A stretch of 64,000 nucleotides of DNA from Poecilobothrus nobilitatus (GCA_947095535.1 OX352774.1:210850965-210914964); one strand, 5' to 3'; positions 1-18,400 are shown, numbered from the stretch's first letter. Notes: generated by a model not told the origin, from the sequence alone. A program made the numbers and translations.

Positions 1-2549
1 ATTTTTGATCTTTCACTTGATGAAATTATTAAAATATATTCTATTGACAAAAAGAAATTATGTGCACAGTTCAGAGTTTATTCTATTTCTAGGTACATAC
101 ATATATAATATATATTATTTAAAAATTACAGGCAAAAAAATCTTATGTTACTTAAATACAAAAAAAAAATTTATTTGTTTTATGCGTGCTTTTTTTTTAT
201 ATTTATTATCTACCTCTCGCAACAAATTTTGTTTTAAAATGAAATATTTACACACACATATAAAAGTAACGACTATCGAGAGGAACAGTGTGGAAATAAA
301 AAAAAGAGGAAAGTAGTCACGAAACGAAAGAGGACACTACTCGTGTAGAAAGGCCCAATAATGAAACATTTTTAGCCTTTTAATAATGAAACATTTTTTA
401 TATTTTTTTTTCAAAATAAAAATTTTTTTTTCTGTTTTAAAAAAATAAATAAATTTAAAATAAAAAAATTTATTTATTTCTTTTCTTAATTTTTCATTTT
501 AATTTTCTCACAACATATTAAGTCAACGGTAATAATATGTTACGGTAAAAGTCTAAAATGTTAAAAATAATTCAATCCAAAAAACATCACTAATAACAAA
601 TTTTAGAATTTTGGATTCCAGTGAATTCCAATAGTAACATATTTTAAAATTTTTCTTAAAATAGAAAAAAATCTTAATTCAGTTGACTCCAATATAATTG
701 AGACCTATATTAAAACATTTATGTTCATTTTTGCCTTTAAGCCTATATAATAAACAAATTAATTATTTAAATTAAAAATCAAATTAAAATATTAAAGTAT
801 ATAAATATTTAAAAATAAAACTTAAATTAATATTAAAAATATACAAAATTGATTTTCTTTTTAATTATTATTCAGGATAATTTTTCAATATAATTAATAA
901 TTTTTATATTGAAAAAATGTTTTCATATCAGTGCAGTATTAAATTTAATTAAAACATTTTTTTGTTTTTTTTTTTTTTTCATTTATATAATATATAAATA
1001 TTAATATATTATATTTATATTTTTTTACATATAATATGGTAATATAATATAATAATATATATAGTTTATAATGGCAAAATGTTCATTATAATATAATATA
1101 AATTCTCTTTTGTAATATTTTATAAGTCTCCATTTTTTTTTATGTTTTTTGTTTTTTTTATTTATTAAATTTAATTATTTTTTTTTTTTTTTCAAATACA
1201 TTTTTATTTTTATATATTAATAAAATGTTTTGGTTTCTTTTTTCCAATGAATGAAGTATAAAAAGGAAAAACAAGAGCAATAAATTTTGTTAAATACAAC
1301 TACATATATACATATATATATACATATATTATTTAAAAATTTAATAGCACATAGAAAGGTTTAAAAAGGTTTTTTTTATTTTTTAATTACCTTTTATTTA
1401 TAATATATTAATTATTAATTAATATATCCACATCCAAAGATTTGAAAGATTATTTTGAAATTAGAAATAGTAGTTATTATATTAATAAAATTAGTAATAT
1501 TTTTTTTTTTTTTTGGTTTTTTTGTTTTCTTTTCTTTTTTACCTTTTTATAGTTAATTTAATTTAATTAATTTTTTATTTTTTAATTTTTTTTTTTTTTG
1601 TTTGTTTTTGCATATATTCGTTGCCATGATTCAATTAATAAATTATTTTATAATTTATTTACTGTTCATTACATTAAAAGGTTAGTGTTTACATAAAACT
1701 TTATATAGAAAAAAACTTTTCTGCAAAAAAATTCCATACAAATATTATTTATATAATTAAATATATAGCGATTAAATAAAATTAAATTATTAGAAAATTA
1801 AAAAACAAAACTAAAAAAAAAATTGCAAAATTGATTTTAAAATTGCAAAATTAAAAAAATAGCTTAAGAGCTTTATTACACATTATTTGAGAATACAAAC
1901 ATTTTTTTTTATTATTAAAATTACATTTAATTTCTATAATTTTAAATTTTATTAGAATTAATTTTAATTACAAAAATTACGTATTTAATTTGATAATATA
2001 CATAAATGCATTTTTATTATCAATATATTGGAACCTTTAAAATATAATATATATTTTTTAAATTATTGTTATTTTTTATTTTATTTTAAAATTAAAATAC
2101 TCGTAGAATAAAAAAAAAGTAAAAAACGCAATTTAATATACATTCTCGATACCATACCTTTATCCTTCTAAAGAAGGATAAGAAATATAATGACTAATAA
2201 ATATTTTTAATTTTAAGACATGATTTTATGTTATTGGATCCTTTACATTTTAAGAGTTTCTACAAATGCAAAAAAAAAAGGGATTTTTAATACTTTTTTT
2301 TTTTTTGTAATTTTGTTGTTATGTCAGATTAGTTTTGTCTTATATTTAATTTTAAAAAAATATATACGAATATGTATTTTTATCAAAAAATTCCGACATT
2401 ATAAATTTTTTCTGGCAACGGGAGTTTTAATTTATTAATTTAATTAGTTTTTAATCAATAACCAAATATCAAAGTAAACTATTAAAAAACATAAGTAAAT
2501 AGATCTACGAGCGAATTTAAAACCAAATAACCTATACCTTATTTATTTT
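1..2549. other. Intergenic AT-rich DNA, no gene seen
   Basis: Mostly A/T homopolymers and short TA repeats. The only departure is about 265-360, a slightly G+C-richer stretch containing short CACGA/TCGTG inverted words. The open frame at 5-316 has no protein-like composition or start context. Nothing else is supported. Confidence 0.6.
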
Positions 2550-2930
2550 AACTGAAGATTTTTTTTACTTTAAGTGAGTATTTTTTACTTTAAGTGAATA
2601 TTTTTTACTTAAAGTGGAGACCTTTTGACTATAAGTGAAAATATTTTTATTTTAAATGAACAATCTTTACTTCAGTAATTTTATGTTATATAAATATTTA
2701 ATATATATATATTTCATTTTATGTAATACATTTTAATTATATGTTCATATTTATGTATCTAATATTTATGTAAATGAATATTATATAATATATAATTTAT
2801 GTATATGTATATCTTTTATTACAAATGTCTTCACTTAAAGTAAAGATTTATTTACTTAAAATAAAAATGTCTTTACTTAAAATAAAAATGTCTTCATTTA
2901 AAGTAAAAATGTCTTCAGTTAAAGTAAAAA
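2550..2930. repeat. Fold-back element built from about 21-bp repeats
   Basis: The left arm (2550-2675) contains about six degenerate direct copies of a unit close to TTTTTACTTTAAGTGAAGACA. The right arm (about 2818-2930) contains about five copies of its reverse complement (GTCTTCACTTAAAGTAAAAA), and the outer ends match as AACTGAAGA and TCTTCAGTT. About 140 bp of plain AT-rich DNA separate them. The arrangement resembles a fold-back element whose inverted ends are themselves tandem arrays. A third array of the same unit lies at 57849-57940. Confidence 0.8.
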
Positions 2931-5900
2931 AAAAGTATATATAAGAGCAAATTCTTGGTATAACAATTTTTGTTTATTTTTTATCTATATTTTTTTTTTT
3001 TTTTTGGGATAGAAACATAATACAAAAATTGTAATGTTCTGATGGATGGAATTATAAATTGTTTAAGGCCCTCAAGTTCAAGGTTCAAGGATTATAGGGA
3101 AATTAAATATTTATAATTATTTTATTAACACATTCTACACCAATTCTGAATCTATTTTTTTTTTTTTTTATTTATTATAAATTTTTTTCATATTTTATTG
3201 ATTGAAGTCTAATTAAAAAAGTTCCTTTTAATGTGAAATTCTGAGTTAAATTTGATTTTTGTTCCTGTAATTATATATTCAGGTGGATTTTTGTCTAAGA
3301 TTTTGTCTAACAAAAAGCACATAATATGTTAATAAAAAACTAAAAGCAAAAGGAAAATAGTTCTAAAATAATTCTCTAAATAGTTTTAAAATAATTTTTT
3401 TTTTTTTTAATTTGAAGACTGATTTAATTTTTTTTAAGTATTATCAAAGAATTTAAGTAAAAAATTAATTAAATAAAACTGAAAAATAATGTAATGTTTA
3501 TGTAAATCAATGCATAATATAAGATATTCAGATATTTTGTCTCATTCGATTTATTTAAATGAAGAACTCAATTAAAAAAATTTATTGCAATATTTTATAT
3601 TTTATATAAATATATTTCCCTGTTTTATTTTGTTGTTTTTGTTTTCTTTTTTATTAAATATTTTATCTTTTAGTTATAATTTTTTTTTTTTTGTTTTCTA
3701 ATAATACTTTTCTAGTAAATATTAATATTTTAGTTTAATTATTTTATTTTCGAAAAAATTTAAATCAATATTATCAATATTAATGAAATAAAATAAATTA
3801 TTAATATATTAATATTAATATCAATATTGAAAAAAATTTTATATTTTTTTTATTAGAACAAATCTGAAATCTATTAATTGTTAACTTTAAAGCTACAGAA
3901 TTAATTTAGTTTAAAATTTTCTGGTATTAAAAAAAACAAAACAAAAAGACTTAAAGGGTACTCTTATTTGAAAAATAAATAATTTTTCTTAAATAAATAC
4001 TTTGACATTTGGCTCCTGCCAAATCGACTTTATTCTTTATTACGGAATCCTGAAACTTTTCATATGGCAAACCAATTTACTTAAAAGTCAAAACACTAAA
4101 AAAAAAAAGACTTTTTAAATGTACATATTTAGTAAACCTACATAATTAGTTTTAATTTGTTGTTAATATATTCATAAAAATTTTTTGTAGGACACTGAGC
4201 AAACAATTTTGAATTCTTTTGAAATGTGTTCATATAAATGTTCAGAAATTACATTGAAATCGTTGAAATGTCTTTAGTTTGTAGATGAATTAAATCCAAC
4301 GGTTAAAAGGAAAGTTATCTGAAAATTTTTATTCAGACCTAATTTGAGAAAATTAAATTGAATACCCTTTAAAAATAAAGTTAAAAATTTTGTTAAAGGT
4401 TTTTATTATTTTTATTTGTTATTATTTTTTTTTGTTTAATTTTTTTTTTTTTTTTACAAGTAATTTTTGTAGTACAAATATGTTTTTATTTTTATGTTTT
4501 ATATAAATTTCATTTTTTATTCTTTTTTTTTTTTTGGTATTTAATAAAATGTACTTTATCTATTTGTTTTTCTTTATTTCATTTTAAAATTACATTTATT
4601 TAAATTTTTATAAAGAAATAATTATAAAAATTTTATTGCTTAATTTTATTTTTTCAAAAAAAAAAAAAAAAAAAAAAAAAAAGAATATTTTAAAAGAAAA
4701 ATAAATGAAAACGTAAAAGCAAAAATATATATAATTATACATTTATTATTTTATATTATTCGGTTTTTGTTTTTATTTAAATGGAATTCACTATAATTTT
4801 TAATTCTTTTTATATATATTAAATTTTTTAAATATATGTTAAGTTTTTTATATACTAAATTTTTTTTATTTTTTTTTTTTGTTGTTAAATTTCTATATGA
4901 TAAAAATTTTAATCACATTTTCTTTAAAAATATGAACAAAAATACAAATTAATTACCTTCTTTTGTAATATGAGATTAAAAGGATAATTTTTTTAAATAA
5001 TTTAATATCTTAATAATCAATTTTCTATTTATATGTTTCAGTTTTACATAATTAATTAATTATATTTAAAATTTTAAAATATTCTTGTTTTAACACTTAC
5101 TAGTGATAAAATATACAAATTAAACAGATTTTATAATTTTTTTTTTTTGTTTTTTCCGGTTAGGAAGCAAAACAAAAAATTTGATAGAAAAGAATTCTTT
5201 ATAGTATGGAATAAAGGATCTGGATTTAAAATCATTTAATATTTATATATAAATTATATAAATAAAATTATCTTTAAAATTTGTGATTTTATTTTAATTA
5301 ATTTTTCTTCTTGTTAAAGTGTTATTATATTTACACAGAGTATGCCTCGGTATGTTTTAGCAAAACATATCAAATGGGAAAAATTAATAAAAGTTTTTTT
5401 TTTTATTTAATATGAACAATTAAATTTAAAACATTACTTACGAAAATGTATTATTACCAAAAATTATTTTAAAATTAAAAATATTATGTAAAAATGAAAT
5501 TGTATTTTCATTCATATCAATATGAAAACATAGTGATCAAAAGAATTTAACATATAGTTAAAATTATTAATTATAAATTGTTTTTTTTTTTTTTAATTTC
5601 ATTTTAATAATTTTGAAATCTTAAATTTAAATTTTAATAGTGTTTAATTTTTAATATAATGTTTATTTTATTTATTTTGGTTTTTTTTTTGTTTTAATTA
5701 ATTAATTATAATAATTATTAATGTTTATTCGGTAACTTTGTTTTTTTCTTTTTTAAATGTTTATTAAATGGAAAGGAAGAGAAGTGAAAATTAAATTTAT
5801 CTACTGTTTTTTTTTTTATAATTATTTTGAATTTAAATATTTAATATTTTACTGATGAAATGGAAATGTAGCTAAAAGTTTTTTTTTTCTTTTTTTTATA

Positions 5901-6692
5901 ATAAAAAAATTGAAATTAAAAACTACATTCTTAACAATATTTGACTAATTTTCAAAATTTAAATTGTTTTAAATATTTTTACTTTTACTTTTTCTGTTGT
6001 TATTTTAATTTTTTTTTTTTTTTTTTTTTTTAGATAACATAATATTTGTATAATTATTTTTAATATTTTTATAATATTTTTTTTTATTTTCTCTTAATGA
6101 TGAATTGTATTTATTAAAAATTATTAATATTATTTTTTTTTTCCTCATAAAAAATATTCTTTAAATAACTTTTTTTAAAAAAAAAAATATTTTTATATTT
6201 TTATTGTTTAAAAAATAGAAAAACAAAAAATAAAAATTCAACTTAAATTTAAAAAAAAAAAAAAAAAAAAAAATAGTTAATTGTAATTTTTATTCAATAT
6301 ATAAAAAAAAAAAATTGATAAATACAAAATTTAAATACATATTATATAATATAAACTAACAAAAAAATTTCAAATATGTGTTTTTTTTTTATATATATTA
6401 TATATATTTAAAAATAATCTCAACAATAGTATTTTCTTCATTTTTAAAAACAAATCTCCAATTTTTAGTCTTAAAACATAAAAAACATGAAAACAAAATA
6501 AATTCAAATGTTAATTCAAAAAATAGAAAAACAAAAATATCAATTAAAATATAAACAATAAACCGTTTTTTATAATTACAAAATAAAAATATGAAAAGAA
6601 ATAAAAAAAAAAAAACAAAAAAAGAAGAATAAAAGTTAAAATTTAAATTTTAAAATTTTTTTTTCCATTATTATTTAATTTTTTTTTTTATT
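2931..6692. other. AT-rich region downstream of Rbp9, no gene seen
   Basis: Long T runs and A runs dominate. Small structures include a 7-bp hairpin (ATTTGGC/GCCAAAT) near 4010-4025 and an 8-bp hairpin (TATGTTTT/AAAACATA) near 5350-5371. The part nearest Rbp9 should be its 3' UTR and polyadenylation region. AATAAA-like words are so frequent in this composition that none can be picked as the signal. Confidence 0.6.
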
Positions 6693-7076
6693 TTAAAATC
6701 GTACTTTATGATTTTTATTATTAAATTTTTGTAAAATAGCTGCAGCAGCAGCTAATGAAATGTTTTGTTGTTGTAATTGTTGTTGTTGACGCAGCTGTTG
6801 TTGTAATTGATATACAGTCTGTTGATGATTTTGATGTTGATGATGTGAATGATGAGGATTTTGATAAATTGATTGATTTTGCCCCAATAATTGCTTAAAT
6901 TGTTGATGTTGTTGATATTGTTGTTGCTGTTGTTGTTGTGAATGTTGATGTTGTTGTTGATAATGATTAACAGACTTATTTCGTTGTTGTGAACTATGTT
7001 GTTGTTGATGCTGTTGTTGTTGATTTTGATGCTGATTATGTTGAACAACTTGTTGCTGCGCAACGACGGCCGCTAA
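6693..7076 (-). CDS. Candidate C-terminal extension of Rbp9 past the TAA stop (Gln/His-rich)
   Basis: Immediately after the Rbp9 stop (TAA at 7079-7077) the same frame is open for 127 codons up to a second TAA (6695-6693). The translation starts LAAVVAQQQVVQ, runs through Gln/His/Asn-rich sequence and ends with a short poly-Ala and the basic tail NKNHKVRF. In this A+T-rich genome, flanking non-coding DNA has stops every few dozen bases and A/T homopolymers, whereas this block is dominated by CAA/CAG/CAT codons and has neither. The sequence therefore looks like coding DNA separated from RRM3 by one stop codon. Stop-codon readthrough, alternative splicing or a recent nonsense mutation would all explain it; I infer translation but cannot show it. 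Alternatively it is a low-complexity CAA repeat in the 3' UTR that stays open by chance composition. Confidence 0.5.
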   Translation of the reverse strand, partial: LAAVVAQQQVVQHNQHQNQQQQHQQQHSSQQRNKSVNHYQQQHQHSQQQQQQQYQQHQQFKQLLGQNQSIYQNPHHSHHQHQNHQQTVYQLQQQLRQQQQLQQQNISLAAAAAILQKFNNKNHKVRF

Positions 7077-11771
<4,695 letters not shown>

Positions 11772-11802
11772 TGTCCGTCCGTCCGTCCGTCCGTCCGTCT
11801 GT
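11772..11802. repeat. (TCCG)n microsatellite
   Basis: About seven GTCC/TCCG tetranucleotide copies in an otherwise A/T-dominated region, at the left edge of the long degenerate repeat that follows. A shorter degenerate tract of the same kind lies near 63802-63818. Confidence 0.95.
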
Positions 11803-12960
11803 TTACAAAACTTCTACACCGTTAAAGATAGAGAAAAAAAATGTTAACCATGGGTAGGTCTCATAAAAAAATAATTTTGTGGAACAACTTTTTCATGTAG
11901 CCCCATCAATTACGGAGCTACAGCCCCTCAAACTTTGAAAAAGCCCTATTTTTAAATGCATATATCTTATGTTTTTGCTTAAGATTTTTTCAATCTGAAA
12001 ACGTCATTCGACAGGTATTTTTTTTAGCTTTGTAAATGAATATCAAAATTATACAATTTTTTTAAATTTAGTATTTAAATTTACCGTTATGTCAAAACCA
12101 AATTTTACAAGATTTTTCTACTCTCATAACTCTGGCACGCTTTTAGATAGAGGCTTGAAATTTTGAGGTAAGAAAGAACTTCTAGAATTATTATAAGTTT
12201 GCTCAAAAAATTTTTTCGGGTCACCCCCTGTTTATGAGCTATTAGGGCTCAAAAATTGAAAATTTGCTATTTTTAAACACCTGTAACTTTGGAACCTGTA
12301 CACATTTTACTACTACAAGATATAAAAATTAAAGCTACAGTAATATATTTTAACGTGTGTTAAAGGTTTAATTTAGTTGTAAAGGGTTCTAAAGTTGCAG
12401 CTCTTCAAAATTTCGAAAAAGCCTCATTTTCAGATGTACATATCTTAGGCTCTGCGTAATAGTTTTGCAATCTAAAACCGCCAGAAGATCGAAAATTTTA
12501 TTATCTATATAAAACAATATCAAAATTATGTAATATTTTGTAATTTACTATTTAAATTTACCGTTATGTGAAAATCACATTTTGCATGAAATTTCTTCTT
12601 TCATAACTCCGGCACCCCTTTAGATAGGAACCTGAATTTTTGAGACAAGAAAGAACTTGAAACTTTAAGAATTAGTATAACTTTCCTCAGAAAATTTTTT
12701 GGTAGCACCCCCTCTTTAAGAGTTATTACGCCTCAAAAATTGAAAATTTGCTATTTTTAGACACCTGTAACTTAGACACCTGTAACTTGGACACCTGTAC
12801 AAATTTTTCTTCGGCAAGACATGAAAATTAAAGGCTTAATAATATATTTTTACGTGTGTTAACGGCTTTTCTTAGTTATATAGGATTCCGGACTTACGGC
12901 CCCTCAAAATTTCAAAAATGTCCTATTTTCACATTTTTTTCTTATTACATTAAATTTTCA
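11803..12960. repeat. Degenerate tandem repeat, units of about 480 bp
   Basis: Two diverged units and part of a third. The phrase CATAACTC(T/C)GGCAC..TTTAGATAG occurs near 12126 and 12602. AAAATTGAAAATTTGCTATTTTTA.ACACCTGTAACTT occurs in both units, about 480 bp apart. CTTCAAA.TTT..AAAAAG/ATGTCC..TTTT.A recurs near 11926, 12401 and 12904. ACGTGTGTTAA precedes the second and third units. The units carry no sustained open frame. The repeat starts beside the TCCG tract, which suggests one dispersed repeat type containing both. The family is not recognised. Confidence 0.8.
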
Positions 12961-14336
12961 AATTTTTGTCACAATTCTAAACAGTTTATATTGAGTTTTG
13001 GAAAAGTGCGCTTTAAAAAACCGTTGGTTTACATTCTACCTTGTTTCCTTTTATGATCAATGTTTCAATAAGTTTTTGGCACAAAAATTCAAGATTTTGT
13101 CCATTCAAGATTATTGTTTTTGCAAGATAAACAAATCACGTCGCCTTTTTACATACATAAAGGTAAATTTTTATTTCCTCATTTTTTTTTTTTAAATCAT
13201 ATTTCTTTATATTTATTTTAAGGGTCTTGCAATTTTCTAGTTGTTTTTTTTTTTTTTTGTCTTTTAAAAAGTCTTAAGGTAACTAATATGAAATCTCGTT
13301 AAGAACAATTGATCTTGAAAAGAAAAGATCTTGATAAGAAAATTAAAGACAAATTTCAATATACATAATCAGTATTCAGTATGGTCAATTTTATCAAATC
13401 TATACCAATTAAGTATTTATTTTTTTCCTTTTCTCTACGTTCCTTTAGGATATCTTAAAAAATTTGAAAAATATGGCAAAAATGGTTAGTATATCAAACT
13501 TTTTATTTTATGTAAGTCGGAGAGATCACTATAGTATAAACTATAGAAATATAATCTTTACGATTATGTTCTTTTATGTGTAATAAATTAGTGTTTGAAA
13601 AAGAACAGTGCGGTCCTATCAGTATCGAAAAACACTGAAAATCACCTCCTAAAGCATATTATTTAGTAAACGAGGAAAAAAAGGAAACTGCAATATTTAT
13701 TTGGCTAAAAATTTAAATGAAAATAAGATGAAGGAGGAAATTGCAAATTAAACAAAAAAATAATCCAAAAATCATACATTTTTCTTTTTTTTTTTTGAGA
13801 ACTGAAAATTAGAAAAACTTACACCTCCCCCGCATTAAAAGTAAAAAATTTCAATGAAAATATCACTTTGTTTAAAAAAAATTTGTAAACTTAAATAATA
13901 TAAAAAATATTGGATTTATATGTTTAATAGGTATATAATACGGATTAAATACAAATAAAAATTTAAATTGAAATATGTGTGTAATGATTTTATTTTTTTT
14001 TAAATTACCTTCTTCGAAAATTAAAAATGTTTCGAAAAGTCGTTCGTATTTTACGTTTTTTTTTTTTTAAATTTTATTTTTTTTTTTAATCTTAATTTTT
14101 TTTTAGTTTTATTTTTATTTTTTATTCTCACAATAATCAATTTTTAATATAACAATTAAATTTATATAATTCTGATATAAAAAAAAAAAAATCAAAGAGA
14201 AATATTTTAACAATTATCTGAAAAACAAAAGAAAATTTCGTTAATGCAAATTAAAATTATATAAAATAAATTTTTAACTGAATTTTATAATTTAAGTTTT
14301 TAATTTTTTTTTTTAAATTTTCGAATATTATATATG
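12961..14336. other. Intergenic DNA, no gene seen
   Basis: AT-rich with some moderately complex sequence (13400-13640). The open frames at 12856-13056 and 12998-13195 lie partly over the degenerate repeat and show no protein family features. Confidence 0.5.
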
Positions 14337-15406
14337 TGAAGGTTGTCAGATGTCCTCGCGAGTTGTGTTATCGCTTTTAATAATTTTGTGACCGTATCGT
14401 CTCGAGGTATGCAAAATCCTCGCCTTTAAATACTTTTACTGCTACCTTTTTAAATGTTAAAAGAAAAAAATCTTAATGACTTGACAATTTATTAATTTTG
14501 TTATTTTATTTAGAATAAAATATATTTTTTTTTAATATTATCTAAAATTAAAAGAACAATATTGGAAGCAGAATTTAATGATTTTATAAATGAATCTTTA
14601 GATAATCTTAATGAAAAACTAGAATTGAATATTTCAATGGATTTGTTAAAAAACTTAAACTTTTTTATTTTAAATGAAGAATTCACTTCTATTAATCGGG
14701 TTTTTTTTAGAATTAAATGAAACGTTAAATTTAAATAAGAACATTAATAAAAATATTAATTTGTTATTTGACGAAATTATAACAGTTATAGAAATTTATA
14801 ATACTGTCAAATTAGTATTTTAGAAATCTCTGCTTCTTACAAGCCTCATATAGCTACAAAGGAGGATTTTAGAAACCTGTGCTTTGTTGAAAAATGGTCC
14901 AATCTCTTGAAAATTAGAGAGTTTAGCCAATTTATTTAATTTTATTTCATATTTTTTTAGCATTCCAAGTTATTTGCCACTTATAGTGAACGATTTTTCA
15001 GTATAATGAATAATGAGAGTGAATTAAAAAAAAAAGGTTTTACTAGAGCTGATCAAATCCAAATTAATTACGTATTTTAATAGTAAATTAAATTATTCTG
15101 AATTTCATAATGTCATTAAAAAAGATATCAAGATCATTTTAAAATAAGTTAAGATTAGTCAAAATAATTATGTATTCAAAATTCAAAGATGTGAATCACA
15201 ATATTCACAATAGATAGATAGACTATAAATATTATATTTAATTTATGAAAATGTATACTAAAATAAACTATTATTTTTTTTTTTACTTTTTATTAAAAAA
15301 CACAGTTTAGAAATAAATAAAAAATTATTTACTTATTTTCTTTTTCTCTGAAATACATATTTTTTAACTAAACGTCCGCTATTTAAAAAATCTGGCAACC
15401 CTAGTT
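14337..15406 (+). mobile_element. Degenerate hAT-like DNA transposon
   Basis: The ends carry short inverted repeats: GGTTGTCAGAT on the left and, read from the right end, GGGTTGCCAGAT, the typical hAT end type. Flanking 8-mers TATATATG (14329-14336) and TGTATATG (15407-15414) match at seven of eight positions, consistent with the 8-bp hAT target duplication. Inside, near 14950-15080, a broken plus-strand frame reads ATYSERFFSIMN, resembling the ERxFSxxN signature of the hAT C-terminal dimerisation region. Further upstream, 14540-14720 has open but frame-broken sequence. At 1.07 kb it is shorter than a complete hAT element and has several stops. Confidence 0.6.
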
Positions 15407-18400
15407 TGTATATGTAAATATATGTAGTATGTACAGAAATATGATTTTTTTTTTTATGTATAAATTTTTGTTTTAACATTTTATAGTAATAAGGTTAATG
15501 GCTAATAACCCAAAAAAAAAATATATATATATATATATATTCAATGAAAATATGCCAAAAAATAAATAAGAGTAAAATAAATAAAATAAAATAATAAAAT
15601 ATCATCACAAAATTTCTAGATAGCTATTTTCCATACGTTATTTTTTTATTTAATATTTCTCTATAGAAAATAAAAATTTTAAGTTTTAAATAAAATAATT
15701 TTCACTTAATTATTTTTTATTACATTATTTTATTTAAATTAAATAGAAATTTTAACTCAGAAGAAAATTATTGAAAATCAAAAATTAGAAATTCTTAAGT
15801 AAACATATTTATAAAAAAAATTTAAATATAGAATTAAAGTTCATTCACAGTCCATTAAAATATAATTTATTCGTCTTAGATAATAAAAATAGTATATAAT
15901 AGGTATATAATATGTGTATTATGTTTTTAATGCAAAAATTGTTGTTAATATATTATAATAATAAATATTTTATTTTTATATATTTAAATAGTATGTGTTA
16001 TACATAAATTGTTCGCGCATATTATCTTTAAATATCAATTTGTTTTTTCTCATAAAAATTTATAAAACCGATCAAAAAAATTTTATAGAAAAAAAAAAAC
16101 AAAACAATCATAAAATTTTATTATGAATTCAATTCATAATATTATATACTATACAAACTAATATACCAATTCATATATAGCTATTATATACAACATTTCT
16201 AACAATAAAATTCATATCCTATCATATTATGATGCTGTATAACAGTTATAAATTTAAAAAAAAAAAATTTAAGAATATTATTTACAATAAGAAAAATGGG
16301 TTGGTTATAAAATCCTCAAGCCAAAATCGCCAAGCCAAAACCGCCAAAAACACCAGAAGAGGACCAGAAAAACACCTTAATACATCACGGATATCCATAT
16401 CAAAACATTATTCAAGTTCATAAATATATTTAAAACATTATTCTTTTTGATTTTGTTTTTAGGGATTTTGTCTTTAAAGATTTTGTTTTTGGGGGTTTGT
16501 TTTGGGAATTTTGTATTTGGAGATTTTCTTTTTGGAATTTTGTTTGTACGTTTGTAACCTACAACAAAAGTTCTAAACTCATATACATTAAAATTTTTAC
16601 ATTTCAGTGTTGAGAATTACAAATCTCAACCATACGTCAACCATGGTTTATAAGTAGAGTGGAGAATTCTTAGACAAAACTCAATCGAATTTATATAAAT
16701 CATTACAACTTTGCAATCATTTTCTTTAAATTACGAATCAGAAGTTGACAAGATACCAATTATCGAACAAGAACGACAACAATAATGTCTTTGTCACGAT
16801 GAAGTGTGAAAAACATATTACTTTGTATTATTCTCACTTCGCCTGTGGGTTGACGGAAATGTCTACTGCTAGTATACAAGCCTTCAAAAATTCTTTTAAA
16901 AAATATATTATTGTATATGTCTTTAAAAAATTAAATTTGTCAATGTAATTAAAAAATTTAAAATTTTTTACTAAATATTACTTGTTGATTAACCTGAGGA
17001 AAAGCGAATTCAAATCCTCCACAGTCGTAAGAGTTTTAAATAGGAAAATTACTGAAAAAATAATTTTCATTTACATAATCGATTTTATTATGCGATTATA
17101 TTATGTAAAATATATAGTATATAATGCAAACAAAATAAATAATACATATTACTATATATATATATATAAATTAATAAATGATTAATAAGTGACGCTACGG
17201 CACGGTAAAGGTTGCAAACTTTATATAGATTATAATAGAGGTAAAACACAACTGGATATGAAAATAAAGAAAAATTAAACGGTAAGACGCGTATTACCAC
17301 TCGTTTATAAAGATAATCGTTAGCATAAAAGTTTCAAAAGTTTTCTTTACAAATTTTGTCATTTCAATTTATTTTTTAAGTTCCAATTATGTTTAAAAAA
17401 AAAATTGAATTGAATCTTGTTAGTCTCTAGCCAGATTCATCCCATTATAATGGGTTCTACATAGATGAACGTAGGTTTAATCAATAAAAATCTCACACTA
17501 CCAAGAGAGCATAGGTTTTCTTGATATCTTTTTAAGTTTTCCACCTTCTTTAGAAAAAACAATTAGACAAAATATCCAGATTTTATATCCAGATTTTACT
17601 GTACATTTTATTGTAATGATATGTAATATTTTTGATGACAAACGATCAACAATAATAATCAATATTGCATGTCAAAATCTTATTATTTTTTATCTTAAAA
17701 TTTTAAAATTTTAAAAACAATCTTTAAATGCTTTTCAACACGTATTTAAGCGAATAAAAATCAAAGGAAAAAAAGTATACCATAAAAAAAAAAAAATGTT
17801 TTTCAAGCACGAGGAAAATTTTTGTTGTTTCTTAAAAATCCTATGACACCACTTTTCTTTTCGTCTTTATGTTATGATTCTTATTTTTTTTTTTTTTAAT
17901 ATTTTTAGATTTTACAAAAATAAATTTATTTTAGAAAATGACATAAATACAAAATAATAATATATCTGTAATTCTGAAACAAAAAAAAAAAAAAAAATAT
18001 TTTTAAATAATTTCAACAACCGAAAAATAAACAAACAAACAATATTTTATTAGTATGTATACAAAAAAAAAAAACAATAAAAAAATTAAATTTTAAATAT
18101 AAAAAATATAACCTTGCCATGTTTTATCATTTTAGCATTATCATATTTTAGTTAAATAAAACCCAACAATATGCTTAATATCCTTTCTTTTTTTTTTTTT
18201 TTGCGAAATAATTTTATTTCAATCAAAAAAAAAATAATCACTAGTTTGTTTCAGTTTACTTTCAAAAAAGCGCAGTAAATAACTAGTTTTAATTGGTTAG
18301 TTTTAAAATTCCACAATTCCACAAGCCCCTAAAAAAATTTTTTCTCTTGATTGGCTGAATTGTCAATTGGTTAATTAGATAGCACCTTTCTTTCAATATT

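Noticed and set aside
5..316. 103-codon open frame on the plus strand
   Set aside because: Composition is that of translated poly-A/T, and there is no start context, domain or splice support.
2550..2930. CRISPR-like array
   Set aside because: Repeats are contiguous and degenerate without unique spacers, appear in both orientations, and the genome is an insect's.
6752..7063. Asn/Ile-rich open frame overlapping the Rbp9 tail
   Set aside because: It is the shifted-frame reading of the CAA repeats (AAC/ATC codons); the frame continuous with RRM3 is the better candidate.
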